The position numbers were made by a program, and so were the translations under genes. A DNA stretch of 64,000 nt. Source: Roseinatronobacter alkalisoli (GTDB lineage Bacteria > Pseudomonadota > Alphaproteobacteria > Rhodobacterales > Rhodobacteraceae). The notes under the pieces were generated by a model, which saw only the letters and a program-made list of their open reading frames with translations, ran no database searches and was not told the DNA's origin. The stretch is from the NCBI RefSeq assembly GCF_028745735.1, contig NZ_JAQZSM010000001.1:248001-312000 (forward strand). The letters run 5' to 3'. Shown here in pieces: positions 8,553 to 18,306 of this stretch (its first letter is position 1; each line of letters opens with the position of its first letter).

Positions 8553-8712
8553 CTCGTGACACCAGCGCGCGGGCCACGCTAAGTGAAAGGCAAACCTTTA
8601 TGGCAGCGGTTTTGACCCAGGATGTGGATTACTGTCGTCTCTCTTCCGGAAAATCCATGCAGTGCTGATCAGCGCCTTTTTGCGTTCGGGTCCCTGCACA
8701 GCTTTTTGCAGT

Positions 8713-9603
8713 TTATTGCAGTCCCGCCCGGCGTTTGCGCAGGATCTCCAGAATATACAGCGCCATGGCCCCCCAGATCATGGGAAAGGCAATGACACGC
8801 GCCCCATCAAACGGTTCGCGGAAGATGAACACTGAAATCAGGAATATCATCGTCGGAATGGAATAGCCCGCGATGGCGATTGTAGACAGGCGCAGTTCCT
8901 TGGCCCCGTTGGCATAAAGCATCAGCGGCGCGGCTGTCACAATGCCGCAGCCGACAAGCAGCGCCCAGTCCATTGCATTGGCCTGTGCGCTGAAGCTGCC
9001 CCCCTGAAGCTGTGCCCAGCCCATATACGCAATTGCGAATGGCAGCAGGATCAGGGCTTCCAGTGCAAAGCCCTGATTTGGCCCGATGGGCAGGGCGCGC
9101 TTGAAATAGGCATAGCCGCCCCAGCTGAAAATGATCAGCAATGCGCCTAATGGCAATGCGCCTGCATCTAGTGTCAGCACCACAACAGCGGCCACTGCCA
9201 GCGCCACGGCCCCCCATTGCCGCGCGCTTAGTTTCTCGCCCAGCAGCGTCGCCCCCAGAAACACGTTGAAAATGGGGTTGATATAATAGCCGAGGGCGGC
9301 GTCCATCGCCTGCCCGGACTGGATAAGCCAGACATATGTGCCCCAGTTGACCGAAATCAACGCAGCCGTGACCAGCGCCATGCCCAGCATACGCGGCGTG
9401 CGGATGGCAATGCGTAAATCATCGGTGCGCCCCAGCAGTATTAACGCAACCAACGCGAAGGGCACCGCCCAGATTGCGCGATGGGCGATCACTTCGACCG
9501 TGGGGACATGCTCCAGTGCCTTGAAATAGAATGGCAGCGTGCCCCAGATGGCAAATGCCGCCACAGCAAAGGCAAAGCCGCGCGGGCTGTCATCATTTGT
9601 CAT
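8713..9603 (-). CDS. rarD: EamA-family transporter RarD
   Basis: The product is a 296-residue inner-membrane protein with about ten transmembrane segments and the RarD signature [37 protein letters not shown] at the N-terminus. RarD-type proteins belong to the drug/metabolite transporter superfamily; the physiological substrate is unknown. I place the start at 9603 (MTNDDSPRG), which overlaps the murD stop by 11 bp. A start 30 bp further upstream inside murD has no better support. It is probably co-transcribed with murD, an association likely to be positional rather than functional. Confidence 0.9.
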   Translation of the reverse strand: MTNDDSPRGFAFAVAAFAIWGTLPFYFKALEHVPTVEVIAHRAIWAVPFALVALILLGRTDDLRIAIRTPRMLGMALVTAALISVNWGTYVWLIQSGQAMDAALGYYINPIFNVFLGATLLGEKLSARQWGAVALAVAAVVVLTLDAGALPLGALLIIFSWGGYAYFKRALPIGPNQGFALEALILLPFAIAYMGWAQLQGGSFSAQANAMDWALLVGCGIVTAAPLMLYANGAKELRLSTIAIAGYSIPTMIFLISVFIFREPFDGARVIAFPMIWGAMALYILEILRKRRAGLQ

Positions 9604-11014
9604 CGGTGGCGCTTTCGCGCAGTAATCGCGCATTCACAGCATCAATAAATGCCTGTCCGCGGCATTCAAAATCCTTGAACTGGTCAAAACTGGCCGCCGC
9701 AGGGGCAAGCAGCACCACATCGCCTGATTGTGCGTCGGCCATTGCGCGGGCTACGGCGCGTTCCATTGTTTCGCAAACCTCATGCGCGGTGTCGCCCAGT
9801 TGCAGGGCAAATTCGCGCGCCGAATGGCCGATCAGATAGGCTTTGGTCACATGCCCCAGATGCGGCGCCAGCGATGTGATGCCGCCATCCTTGCCCAGGC
9901 CCCCTGCAATCCAGCGAATGTGGTCGAAAGCCTGAAGCGCCTGTGCTGCGCTTTCGGCATTGGTGGCCTTGCTGTCGTTGATATAGCGCACACCGTCCGC
10001 TTCGGCCACCAGCTGGCTGCGATGGGGCAGGCCGCTGAAACTGTGCAGCGCGTCTTCAATAAGGCGCGGGGCAATGCCAAGGCTGCGCGCCACCGCATAG
10101 GCCGCGCAAGCGTTCTGATGGTTATGCGCGCCCGGCAGGCCCTTGACCGCGCGCAGGTCCACGGACACCACCTGTTTACCTTGCCGGTATTCGGCCAGAA
10201 AACCTTTGCGGGCAAAGACGTTCCAGCCCGGCCCGGTCAGTTTCCGGCCTGATGACATGCGGATAACGCGCATATCTTCGGGGTTCTGTCCGATCTGCCC
10301 GGCCAGAAACTGGCCTTCGGTTTCGTCGACACCGATGATGGCGCGATCCGGCCCGCCTTCGGCGAACAGTCGGCGTTTGGCGGCAAAATAGCCCCCCATC
10401 CCACCGTGGCGGTCCAGATGATCGGCCGACAGGTTGGTGAAAACGGCGATGTCAGGTGTCAGGGAACGCGCCAGTTCGGTTTGATAGCTGGACAGTTCCA
10501 GCACCACAACCTCGCCATTTTGCGGCGGATCAATTGACAGCACGCCCTTGCCGATATTGCCCGCCATCTGGCAGGGGCGTCCGGCCTGTTGCAGAATGTG
10601 ATGCACAAGCGCGGTCGTGGTTGATTTGCCGTTTGACCCGGTGATAGCTACAACTTTGGGGGGCTGGTCGAATTCCATGGTTTCCGCTGTTGCGAAGCTG
10701 CGGAAAAACAAACCGATATCGTTGTCTACGGGCACGCCTGCTGCCATGGCGGCTGCAATTATGCGGTTGGGTGCGGGGTAAAGATGCGGAATGCCCGGGC
10801 TGGTGATCAATGCGGCCACGCCGGACCAGTCGATCCTGCCCAGATCATGCAACGTTATACCCTGATTTTCGGCCTGGCTGCGGGCATCGGGGCTTTCATC
10901 CCAGGCCAGTGGCTCCGCCCCGCCGGCTGCAAGCGCGGCGCAACTCGTCAATCCTGAACGCCCCAAACCCAGTACGGCGACGCGCGCACCTGTATATCCT
11001 TGGACCGGGATCAT
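9593..11014 (-). CDS. murD: UDP-N-acetylmuramoyl-L-alanine--D-glutamate ligase
   Basis: MurD adds D-glutamate to UDP-MurNAc-L-Ala in peptidoglycan precursor synthesis in the cytosol. The 473-residue protein has the N-terminal Rossmann-like GLGRSG, the ATP-binding [18 protein letters not shown], the ELSSYQTE and [11 protein letters not shown] motifs, and the C-terminal INDSKATN and GGLGKDGG segments of the Mur ligases. Start MIPVQGYTG at 11014 matches family N-termini. Usually murD lies in the division/cell-wall cluster between mraY and ftsW; here it is followed only by rarD and a tRNA, with acs divergent on the other side. Confidence 0.96.
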   Translation of the reverse strand: MIPVQGYTGARVAVLGLGRSGLTSCAALAAGGAEPLAWDESPDARSQAENQGITLHDLGRIDWSGVAALITSPGIPHLYPAPNRIIAAAMAAGVPVDNDIGLFFRSFATAETMEFDQPPKVVAITGSNGKSTTTALVHHILQQAGRPCQMAGNIGKGVLSIDPPQNGEVVVLELSSYQTELARSLTPDIAVFTNLSADHLDRHGGMGGYFAAKRRLFAEGGPDRAIIGVDETEGQFLAGQIGQNPEDMRVIRMSSGRKLTGPGWNVFARKGFLAEYRQGKQVVSVDLRAVKGLPGAHNHQNACAAYAVARSLGIAPRLIEDALHSFSGLPHRSQLVAEADGVRYINDSKATNAESAAQALQAFDHIRWIAGGLGKDGGITSLAPHLGHVTKAYLIGHSAREFALQLGDTAHEVCETMERAVARAMADAQSGDVVLLAPAAASFDQFKDFECRGQAFIDAVNARLLRESATDDK

Positions 11015-11526
11015 GGCTTTGGCCCTTCCTTGCTTGCTGGTGCATCCTTTATGGGGTTTTGGGGCAAGTTGCAGGGGCTTGCAAGGATGGCTTTTGCATT
11101 GCCGGAATGCCGGATGTCCGTGAAGCCCGCCCGGTGCGGAAATTCCAGCACGTCGAATCACTAATGTTCGCGCAAAAGAAGAAAACTTATCGAATCTTGC
11201 GCGAGGGGTGTTTGCGCTGACATGTTCTGTCGCCGCTGATCGCCGCTGTTATGGGCAGAAATCTGCACCGTATTCATCAGATGGAAAACAATATAATAAC
11301 AATGGCTTCCCGCAGTGCAGCGAAAAGTAATTGACAATATTTACTTATTACTTGTGAATAAATTTACAAGAAAACCCTTTAGATAAAAAAAGTTACACAT
11401 TATTTGACGAATGCGTTATACAGGTCGCGGGGAATGGCGCAGCGGGTTTTGCGGCGCCGAAAATTCAGGGGGGCGCTGCCGCGAATTTCGCAGGTTCAGC
11501 CCCTCCGCGCGACTGGAGGAGTATTC
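11015..11526. other. Divergent murD-acs promoter region
   Basis: The 512 bp hold no convincing gene. The middle part (about 11280-11410) is strikingly AT-rich for this genome. It contains TTGACA at 11331-11336, a possible -35 box, though a matching -10 (TGAATA, 18 bp downstream) is weak. The remaining 120 bp to the acs start would be a GC-rich leader. The murD side shows no clear promoter by eye. Confidence 0.4.
11325..11353. promoter_or_regulatory. Candidate operator upstream of acs
   Basis: AAGTAAT at 11325-11331 and ATTACTT at 11347-11353 form a perfect 7-bp inverted repeat with a 15-nt spacer, and a further TTACTT lies just before the right arm. The possible -35 hexamer TTGACA begins at the last base of the left arm. 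Position about 175 bp upstream of the acs start would suit regulation of acetate activation, but no regulator can be named. Confidence 0.35.
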
Positions 11527-13473
11527 ATGTCAAATACCTATCCCGCTTCTGACGAGTTCGTGGCCGATGCGCATATTGACGCGGCCAAGTATGAAGAAAT
11601 GTATTCCGCGTCCATCACCGATCCGGATGGTTTCTGGCGCGAACACGGCAAGCGCATTGACTGGATCAAGCCCTTCACTAAGGTAAAGAACGCGACATTC
11701 GATTTCGGCAATGTTGATATCAAATGGTTCGAAGACGGCACGCTGAACGTGTCTGCAAACTGCATTGACCGTCATATCGTGACCCGGGGCGAGCAAACCG
11801 CCATCATCTGGGAACCCGATGATCCCAAAGCCCCCGCCCGGCACATTACCTATCGCGAGTTGCTGGAACAGACCAGCCGGATGGCAAATGTTCTGAAGGA
11901 ACATGGCATCAGAAAAGGCGACCGTGTGGTGCTGTATCTGCCCATGATCCCGGAAGCAGCCTATGCCATGCTGGCCTGCGCGCGCATCGGGGCCGTGCAT
12001 TCCATCGTTTTCGCAGGTTTTTCGCCGGATGCGCTGGCAAACCGTATCAATGATTGTCAGGCCAAGGCCGTGATCACGGCTGACACCGCGCCGCGCGGTG
12101 GTCGCCGGACTGCGCTGAAATCGAATGCTGACAAGGCACTGTTTGACTGCTCCGACAAGGTGAAATGCCTTGTGGTCAAGCATACTGGTGATCAGACGAC
12201 ATGGGTGGACGGGCGCGATATTGACCTGAAGGCCGAAATGGCTGCCGCCAGTCCGTATTGCCCCTATACCGAGGTGGGTGCTGAAGACCCCTTGTTCATT
12301 CTGTATACGTCCGGTTCGACAGGGCGGCCTAAAGGGGTTGTGCATACCTCTGGCGGGTATCTGGTTTATGCGGCGATGACGCAGCAATATGTGTTTGATT
12401 ACCACGACGGGGACGTGTTCTGGTGCACAGCCGATGTCGGTTGGGTCACCGGCCACAGCTATATCATCTACGGGCCGCTGGCCAATGGCGCCATAACGCT
12501 GATGTTTGAAGGCGTGCCCACCTATCCGGATGCGGGCCGTTTCTGGGAAGTTTGCGCCAAGCACAAGGTCAACCAGTTCTATACTGCGCCCACGGCCATT
12601 CGCGCGCTGATGGGTCAAGGGACTGAATGGGTTGAAAAACACGACCTGTCGTCACTGAAACTGCTGGGGTCCGTTGGCGAACCCATCAACCCCGAAGCAT
12701 GGAACTGGTACAATGAAAATGTCGGCAAGGGCCGGTGCCCGATCGTTGACACCTTCTGGCAAACGGAAACCGGCGGTCACATGATCACTGCGCTGCCCGG
12801 CGCCATTCCGGCCAAGCCCGGTTCGGCGACCAAGCCCTTTTTCGGGGTGGTGCCGGAAATTCTGGACCCCGCAACAGCGGAAGTCCAGACAGGCACAGCC
12901 GCAGAAGGGGTGCTGTGCATCAAGGAAAGCTGGCCCGGCCAGATGCGCACTGTCTGGGGTGATCATGAGCGTTTCATGGAAACCTATTTCAGTCAGTACA
13001 AAGGTTATTATTTCACTGGCGATGGGTGCCGTCGTGATGAAGACGGCGATTACTGGATTACCGGCCGGGTGGATGACGTGATCAACGTGTCCGGCCACCG
13101 CATGGGCACGGCCGAAGTTGAATCCGCACTTGTGGCGCATGAAGCCGTGGCCGAAGCCGCTGTCGTCGGCTACCCGCATGACATCAAGGGGCAGGGGATC
13201 TATGCCTATGTCACCTTGATGAACAATGTGGAACCGACGGAAGAGTTGCGCAAGGATCTGGTCAAATGGGTACGTCAGGAAATTGGCCCGATTGCCAGCC
13301 CAGACCTGATCCAGTGGGCGCCGGGCCTGCCCAAAACCCGGTCGGGCAAGATCATGCGGCGTATTCTGCGCAAGATTGCTGAGGATGATTTCGGTGCGTT
13401 GGGCGACACCTCGACACTGGCTGACCCGTCGGTGGTGGATGAGTTGATCGACAACCGCATGAACCGGGCGTGA
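11527..13473 (+). CDS. acsA: Acetate--CoA ligase (acetyl-CoA synthetase)
   Basis: Acs converts acetate, ATP and CoA to acetyl-CoA, AMP and pyrophosphate. The 648-residue protein has the expected length. It contains the P-loop-like [19 protein letters not shown], the [20 protein letters not shown] segment, the [13 protein letters not shown] motif and the C-terminal [16 protein letters not shown] whose lysine is the acetylation-controlled catalytic residue. The start at 11527 has GGAGGAG 7-8 nt upstream; a longer frame to 11404 is rejected. The adenylate kinase gene begins 17 bp after its stop, and a sodium/solute symporter operon follows, which points to a dedicated acetate uptake and activation locus. 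Confidence 0.97.
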   Translation: MSNTYPASDEFVADAHIDAAKYEEMYSASITDPDGFWREHGKRIDWIKPFTKVKNATFDFGNVDIKWFEDGTLNVSANCIDRHIVTRGEQTAIIWEPDDPKAPARHITYRELLEQTSRMANVLKEHGIRKGDRVVLYLPMIPEAAYAMLACARIGAVHSIVFAGFSPDALANRINDCQAKAVITADTAPRGGRRTALKSNADKALFDCSDKVKCLVVKHTGDQTTWVDGRDIDLKAEMAAASPYCPYTEVGAEDPLFILYTSGSTGRPKGVVHTSGGYLVYAAMTQQYVFDYHDGDVFWCTADVGWVTGHSYIIYGPLANGAITLMFEGVPTYPDAGRFWEVCAKHKVNQFYTAPTAIRALMGQGTEWVEKHDLSSLKLLGSVGEPINPEAWNWYNENVGKGRCPIVDTFWQTETGGHMITALPGAIPAKPGSATKPFFGVVPEILDPATAEVQTGTAAEGVLCIKESWPGQMRTVWGDHERFMETYFSQYKGYYFTGDGCRRDEDGDYWITGRVDDVINVSGHRMGTAEVESALVAHEAVAEAAVVGYPHDIKGQGIYAYVTLMNNVEPTEELRKDLVKWVRQEIGPIASPDLIQWAPGLPKTRSGKIMRRILRKIAEDDFGALGDTSTLADPSVVDELIDNRMNRA

Positions 13474-13490
13474 CAGGGATGCGCGACACA

Positions 13491-14159
13491 ATGACAAAAT
13501 CTGCGGTACTTATCCTGCTTGGCCCGCCCGGCGCAGGCAAGGGGACACAGGCACGCATGCTGGAAGAGCAATTCGGCCTTATCCAACTGTCCACGGGCGA
13601 TCTGCTGCGCGCGGCTGTTGCTGCGGGCACGGATGCGGGTAAACAAGCGAAGGCGGTCATGGAATCCGGCGGGCTGGTCAGTGATGAAATCGTCCTTGCG
13701 ATCCTGCGTGACCGCATGGCCGAACCCGATACTGAAAAGGGGGTCATCCTTGACGGGTTCCCCCGCACCGCCAGACAAGCCGAAGCACTGGATGCATTGC
13801 TTGCAGATCAGGGTATGGCGCTTGGCGCGGCCATTTCGCTGGATGTGGATGATGCGGCAATGGTTGAACGGGTTTCGGGCCGCTATACCTGCGCCGGATG
13901 TGGCGAAGGGTATCACGACAGTTTCAAAACACCCGCTGCGGCAGGCGTGTGCGACAAATGTGGCGGAACGGAATTCAAGCGGCGCGCTGATGACAACGCG
14001 GAAACTGTGGGCGCACGGCTTGCTGCCTATCACGACCAGACAGCCCCGCTGATCAGCTATTACGAAAATCAGGGTGTCTTGCGCCATGTCGATGCGATGG
14101 GCCAGATTGATGTCATCGCATCTGATCTGGCAGCCATCGTGCGTGACGCGACAGCGTAG
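13491..14159 (+). CDS. adk: Adenylate kinase with zinc-type LID
   Basis: Adk interconverts AMP + ATP and 2 ADP. The 222-residue enzyme has the P-loop LLGPPGAGKGTQ at the N-terminus, LSTGDLLRAAVA, GFPRTARQAEAL, and a LID domain with four cysteines (CAGC...CDKC), implying a bound zinc. Start is uncertain: 13491 (MTKSAVLILLG) fits family N-termini, with 13479 as alternative. It is separated from acs by under 20 bp and is probably on the same transcript, which makes sense because Acs releases AMP. Many relatives keep another adk in the ribosomal-protein operon, so this may be a second copy; that cannot be seen here. Confidence 0.93.
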   Translation: MTKSAVLILLGPPGAGKGTQARMLEEQFGLIQLSTGDLLRAAVAAGTDAGKQAKAVMESGGLVSDEIVLAILRDRMAEPDTEKGVILDGFPRTARQAEALDALLADQGMALGAAISLDVDDAAMVERVSGRYTCAGCGEGYHDSFKTPAAAGVCDKCGGTEFKRRADDNAETVGARLAAYHDQTAPLISYYENQGVLRHVDAMGQIDVIASDLAAIVRDATA

Positions 14160-14163
14160 AGTT

Positions 14164-14298
14164 CCGGGAAACCGGTAAATGGGCACGCAGAAGTGCCCGG
14201 ATGCAGACCCAGAGGAGTGAGCGGGTCTGCAAACAGCGGATGTGTCTGACAGCACATACCCGCTGCAAGAGAGGAAGCCAGCCCCATGAGGGGGCGGC
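14164..14298 (+). ncRNA. Structured leader with five predicted hairpins
   Basis: Between adk and the DUF4212 gene the 165-nt spacer contains five successive dyads. They are CCGG-GAAA-CCGG (14164-14175, a GNRA-type tetraloop); GGGCAC/GTGCCC (14181-14198); GCAGACCC/GGGTCTGC (14203-14230); CAGCGG-ATGTG/CACAT-AC-CCGCTG (14234-14265); and GCC-A-GCCCC/GGGGC-GGC (14277-14298, one bulge). A ribosome-binding site for the symporter small subunit follows. The density of GC-rich stems in an untranslated spacer is unusual and suggests a regulatory or stabilising RNA; class unknown. Confidence 0.5.
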
Positions 14299-14324
14299 AC
14301 AGGAGGAAACTGGGAGACGTCACA

Positions 14325-14579
14325 ATGTCAGACAAGTCGACAGACGCCTACTGGAAGGCCAACGTCCGCATCATCACCATTTCCATGGTGATCTGGGCGC
14401 TGGTCTCTTTCGGATTCGGCATCGTTCTACGCCCGCTTTTGTCGGGTATTCCAATCGGTGGCACCGATCTTGGGTTCTGGTTCGCGCAGCAAGGCTCGAT
14501 CCTGACCTTCATCGTGCTGATCTTCTACTACACCTGGTACATGAACAGACTCGATAAAGAGTTTGGCGTGGAAGAATGA
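14325..14579 (+). CDS. DUF4212 symporter small subunit
   Basis: An 84-residue membrane protein of the DUF4212/TIGR03647 family (putative solute:sodium symporter small subunit). It shows AYWKANVRIITISMVIWALVSFGFGIVL and, after a short loop with GGTDLGFWFAQQGS, a second transmembrane segment ending YYTWYMNRLDKEFGVEE. Members are always next to a large SSS-family permease, as here (14 bp gap), and are thought to form its small subunit. Start at 14325 has GGGAG 8 nt upstream; an in-frame ATG 39 bp earlier falls inside the last hairpin of the leader. Confidence 0.92.
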   Translation: MSDKSTDAYWKANVRIITISMVIWALVSFGFGIVLRPLLSGIPIGGTDLGFWFAQQGSILTFIVLIFYYTWYMNRLDKEFGVEE

Positions 14580-14593
14580 GGGATACCTGAAAA

Positions 14594-16360
14594 ATGGATC
14601 AGTTTGTAATCAACCTTATCTTTGTGGGCGCGTCCTTCGCGCTTTACATCGGTATCGCGATCTGGGCACGTGCCGGGTCGACTTCTGACTTCTACGCGGC
14701 GTCGCGCGGCGTTAACCCTATCGTCAACGGTGCGGCAACTGCGGCTGACTGGATGTCGGCAGCAAGCTTCATCTCGATGGCGGGTCTTATCGCCTTCGTC
14801 GGCTATGGCAACTCGACCTTCCTGATGGGCTGGACGGGCGGCTATGTGCTACTGGCCATGCTGCTGGCGCCCTATCTGCGCAAATTCGGCCGCTACACTG
14901 TGCCCGATTTCATCGGAGACCGGTTCTACAGCCAGACCGCGCGTCTGGTGGCGGTGATTTCGCTGCTGGTCATGTCGATCACATATGTTATCGGCCAGAT
15001 GACTGGCGCAGGTGTGGCGTTTTCGCGTTTCCTTGAAGTGACCAACCAGACTGGCCTGTTCATCGCGTCGGGTGTTGTGTTCATCTATGCCGTTCTTGGC
15101 GGGATGAAGGGCATCACCTATACGCAGTTGGCGCAATATGTCGTTCTGATCATTGCCTACACCATCCCTGCGGTGTTCATCTCGTTGCAACTGACGGGTA
15201 ATCCGCTGCCGCAACTGGGTCTGTTCAGCACGCATACCGCTTCCGGCCAGCCACTGCTGACCACGCTGAACGAAGTGCTGGTTGAACTGGGCTTCAACGA
15301 CTATACCGGCAATCACGGGTCAACCTTCAACATGGTGTTGTTCACCCTGTCGCTGATGATCGGTACCGCTGGTCTGCCGCATGTCATCATCCGCTTCTTT
15401 ACGGTTCCGAAAGTGGCTGATGCGCGCAAATCGGCAGGTTGGGCGCTGGTCTTCATCGCGCTGCTTTACACCGTTGCCCCGGCAGTTGGTGCAATGGCGC
15501 GTCTGAACATCATCACCACGCTGTACCCGAACGGTGTCGCGGGCGAGCCGCTGGCATTCGATGAAAAGCCCGACTGGATGCTTAACTGGGAACGCACGGG
15601 TCTGCTGCGCTTCGAGGACAAGAACGGCGATGGCCTGATCCAGTACTATAATGAAGCAAACCCACCCGCCCGCGCCATTGAAGAAGGCTGGGAAGGCAAT
15701 GAAATGGTGACCTTCAACCAGGATATTCTGGTTCTGGCGAACCCCGAAATTGCACAGCTTCCGGGTTGGGTTATCGGCCTGATCGCGGCAGGTGGTCTGG
15801 CAGCAGCATTGTCCACGGCGGCAGGTCTGTTGCTGGCGATTTCATCCGCCATCAGCCACGATCTGATCAAGTCGATGATCAATCCGGGCATTTCGGAAAA
15901 GGGCGAATTGCTTGCTGCCCGTATTTCGATGGCCTTTGCGATTGCGCTGGCAACCTATCTGGGCCTCAACCCGCCGGGCTTTGCGGCGCAGGTGGTGGCA
16001 CTGGCCTTCGGTCTGGCGGCATCGTCGCTGTTCCCGGCCATCATGATGGGTATCTTCTCCAAGAAGATGAACTCCGCAGGTGCGGTTGCAGGTATGATCG
16101 TGGGTCTTGGCTCCACGGTGCTGTATATCTTCACCTATCTGGGCTGGTTCTTCATCCCCGGCACCAACATGCTGCCCAACACACCTGACAACTGGCTGCT
16201 TGGTATTTCGCCGCTCAGCTTTGGTGCAGTGGGTGCGATGCTGAACTTCGCAGCCGCCTATGTCGTCAACAAGATGACCGGCGATGCCCCTGCAGAAATT
16301 CAGGAACTGGTGGAATCGATCCGCGTGCCCAAAGGTGCAGGCGCGGCCGTCGATCACTGA
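14594..16360 (+). CDS. Sodium:solute symporter, VC_2705/ActP-like
   Basis: A 588-residue inner-membrane permease of the SSS family with about 13 transmembrane segments. It shows AATAADWMSAASFISMAGLIAFVGYG near the N-terminus, GTAGLPHVIIRFFTVP and GLAAALSTAAGLLLAISSAISHDL in the middle, all family sodium-site regions. A non-membrane insert (LRFEDKNGDGLIQYYNEANPPARAIEEGW) is characteristic of the VC_2705-type subfamily. Linked to acs, adk and a DUF4212 subunit, it most likely imports acetate or a related monocarboxylate with sodium. The substrate is an inference from context. Confidence 0.93.
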   Translation: MDQFVINLIFVGASFALYIGIAIWARAGSTSDFYAASRGVNPIVNGAATAADWMSAASFISMAGLIAFVGYGNSTFLMGWTGGYVLLAMLLAPYLRKFGRYTVPDFIGDRFYSQTARLVAVISLLVMSITYVIGQMTGAGVAFSRFLEVTNQTGLFIASGVVFIYAVLGGMKGITYTQLAQYVVLIIAYTIPAVFISLQLTGNPLPQLGLFSTHTASGQPLLTTLNEVLVELGFNDYTGNHGSTFNMVLFTLSLMIGTAGLPHVIIRFFTVPKVADARKSAGWALVFIALLYTVAPAVGAMARLNIITTLYPNGVAGEPLAFDEKPDWMLNWERTGLLRFEDKNGDGLIQYYNEANPPARAIEEGWEGNEMVTFNQDILVLANPEIAQLPGWVIGLIAAGGLAAALSTAAGLLLAISSAISHDLIKSMINPGISEKGELLAARISMAFAIALATYLGLNPPGFAAQVVALAFGLAASSLFPAIMMGIFSKKMNSAGAVAGMIVGLGSTVLYIFTYLGWFFIPGTNMLPNTPDNWLLGISPLSFGAVGAMLNFAAAYVVNKMTGDAPAEIQELVESIRVPKGAGAAVDH

Positions 16361-16377
16361 TCTGACGCTGTGACATT

Positions 16378-16406
16378 GGCCTGTCCCCGTTCTGCGGGGG
16401 CAGGCC
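16378..16406 (+). other. Strong GC stem-loop after the symporter gene
   Basis: GGCCTGTCCCCG and CGGGGGCAGGCC enclose TTCTG, a 12-bp stem with one G-U pair, 18 nt after the symporter stop. No U-run follows, so it is more likely an RNA-stabilising or partial-termination structure than a full Rho-independent terminator, setting different levels for the symporter and the downstream signalling genes. Confidence 0.5.
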
Positions 16407-16458
16407 GTCCCACATCCGGGCCGCCCAAATACAGGTCGGTGCAATCAGGACAACAGAC

Positions 16459-18291
16459 ATGACCCAAAGCACCCCGAAGGTTCTGGAATTCCTGCAATCC
16501 GTGCACCCATATGATTCACTGCCGCAGGACGAACTGGCGCGTGTCGCCGGTTGCTTCAGCCGCAGTGAGGTGCCCGCAGGCAAGGTCATCTATTCCGAGG
16601 GAGAGCCGATAGATGGTGTCTATCTGGTCAAATCCGGTACGATAGAGGTGACCGACACTCATGGCGCGCTTGTGTCCATACTGGCGCCGCGCAATTCCTT
16701 CGGGGAACGCGGGTTGCTGCGTGACGGGCGGGCCGTTACCACGGCGACAGCGACGGCAGATTCCGTGTTGCTGTGCCTGCCCGCGAATGATCTGCGCCAC
16801 CTGATTGCCAATTTCCCGGCCTTTGAGCGGTTTTTCAGCCGCGGTGCGCCATCAGGCGGCAGGCTGGGTCGGCAAAATGATCTTGCCACCCTGAAGGTGT
16901 CCGATCTGATGGCGCGCAAACCCGTAACAGCCACCCCGCAGATGACCGCGCAGGATGCCGCAAAACTGATGCGGGATAACCGTATTTCCTGTGTCGCGGT
17001 GGTCAAGGGCGACACGCTGGTTGGCATTGTAACCACGCGCGACCTGTCGGGCCGTGTGCTGGCTGAAGGGCGCGGACTGAACACTCCGCTTGCTGATGTG
17101 ATGACCCCGGACCCTCTGGCACTTTCGCCCAACTCCTTAGGGTCCGACATCCTGCATATGATGCTGGAACACCGCATCGGGCATTTGCCGGTGGTGCGTG
17201 ACGACCGGCTTGTGGGAATGATTACGCAGACTGACCTGACGCGGTTTCAGGCCATCAGTTCCGCGCAACTGGTGCGGGATGCTGCGGTGGCGGAGACCTA
17301 TGCAGACCTGGCCCATGTGACCGAACGCATTCCGCAATTGTTGTTGCAACTGGTGGGGGCGCATAACGCGCATGATGTGATTACCCGCCTGATCACCGAT
17401 ATTGCCGATACCGTCACGCGGCGGTTGCTGAAACTGGCCGAAGAAAAACTGGGCCCGCCGCCGGTCCCATACCTGTGGGCCGCCTGCGGCAGCCAGGGCC
17501 GACAGGAACAGACAGGCGTCAGCGATCAGGACAATTGCATCATCATCGATGACAGCGTTACCCCGGATGATATGGGCTATTTCGCTGATCTGGCGCGGTT
17601 TGTGTCGGACGGGCTGCATGCGGCAGGGTATTTCTACTGTCCCGGTGACATGATGGCGACCAACCCGCGCTGGTGTCAGCCGGTCCGGGTCTGGCGGCGC
17701 TATTTTCAGGGGTGGATCAACACACCGTCGCCCGAAGCGCAGATGCTGGCCTCTGTCATGTTTGACCTGCGTCCGATTGGTGGTCAGGTCAGCCTGTTTC
17801 GCGACTTGCAGGATGAAACACTGGAAGCCGCCAGCAAGAATTCGATCTTTGTTGTTCACATGATCTCGAATTCCATCAAACATTCGCCCCCGCTTGGGTT
17901 GCTGCGCGGCTTTGCGACCATCCGATCAGGCGAGCACAAGAACCATGTCGACATGAAACTGGGTGGTGTGGTGCCGGTGACCGACCTTGCGCGCGTTTAC
18001 GCGCTGCGTGGGCGCATTGCTGCCGTTAATACCCGCACCCGCTTGTTGACTGCTGAAGAACAGGGGATCATTTCGGTATCGGGCGCGCGTGACCTGATCG
18101 AAGCCTATGATCTTATCGCCAATCTGCGGTTGGAAAATCAGGCAACGCTGGTCCGGATGGGGCGCAAGCCTGACAATTTCCTTGCCCCTTCTGACCTGTC
18201 AGATTTTGAACGCAGTCATCTGCGCGACGCGTTTGTCGTCGTGCGCACCATGCAATCAGCCGTTGGCCAGATTGCCGGAACACTGGGCTAG
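16459..18291 (+). CDS. cNMP-binding / CBS / DUF294 nucleotidyltransferase-like protein
   Basis: The 610-residue cytosolic protein has a Crp-like cyclic-nucleotide-binding domain (about 15-125; GKVIYSEGEPIDGVYLVKSGTIEV), two CBS repeats (about 148-270; MARKPVTATPQMTAQDAAKLM and VMTPDPLALSPNSL), a DUF294 putative nucleotidyltransferase domain (about 300-440; ACGSQGRQEQTGVSDQDNCII, with the GSxxRxE-D pattern also seen in GlnD-like enzymes) and a DUF294_C helical domain to the end. It looks like a sensor of adenine nucleotides that modifies a partner. Position between the symporter and the exonuclease-fusion gene recurs in proteobacteria, to my knowledge. Catalytic activity is unproven. Confidence 0.9.
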   Translation: MTQSTPKVLEFLQSVHPYDSLPQDELARVAGCFSRSEVPAGKVIYSEGEPIDGVYLVKSGTIEVTDTHGALVSILAPRNSFGERGLLRDGRAVTTATATADSVLLCLPANDLRHLIANFPAFERFFSRGAPSGGRLGRQNDLATLKVSDLMARKPVTATPQMTAQDAAKLMRDNRISCVAVVKGDTLVGIVTTRDLSGRVLAEGRGLNTPLADVMTPDPLALSPNSLGSDILHMMLEHRIGHLPVVRDDRLVGMITQTDLTRFQAISSAQLVRDAAVAETYADLAHVTERIPQLLLQLVGAHNAHDVITRLITDIADTVTRRLLKLAEEKLGPPPVPYLWAACGSQGRQEQTGVSDQDNCIIIDDSVTPDDMGYFADLARFVSDGLHAAGYFYCPGDMMATNPRWCQPVRVWRRYFQGWINTPSPEAQMLASVMFDLRPIGGQVSLFRDLQDETLEAASKNSIFVVHMISNSIKHSPPLGLLRGFATIRSGEHKNHVDMKLGGVVPVTDLARVYALRGRIAAVNTRTRLLTAEEQGIISVSGARDLIEAYDLIANLRLENQATLVRMGRKPDNFLAPSDLSDFERSHLRDAFVVVRTMQSAVGQIAGTLG

Positions 18292-18306
18292 AAGGACCAA
18301 CCCAAC

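Noticed and set aside
11530-12642. 370-codon frame antisense to acs
   Set aside because: Shadow of the acs gene; no family motif and no ribosome-binding site.
16378-16406. Rho-independent terminator after the symporter
   Set aside because: Stem is strong but followed by GTCCCACATC, no U-run; listed as a stem-loop only.
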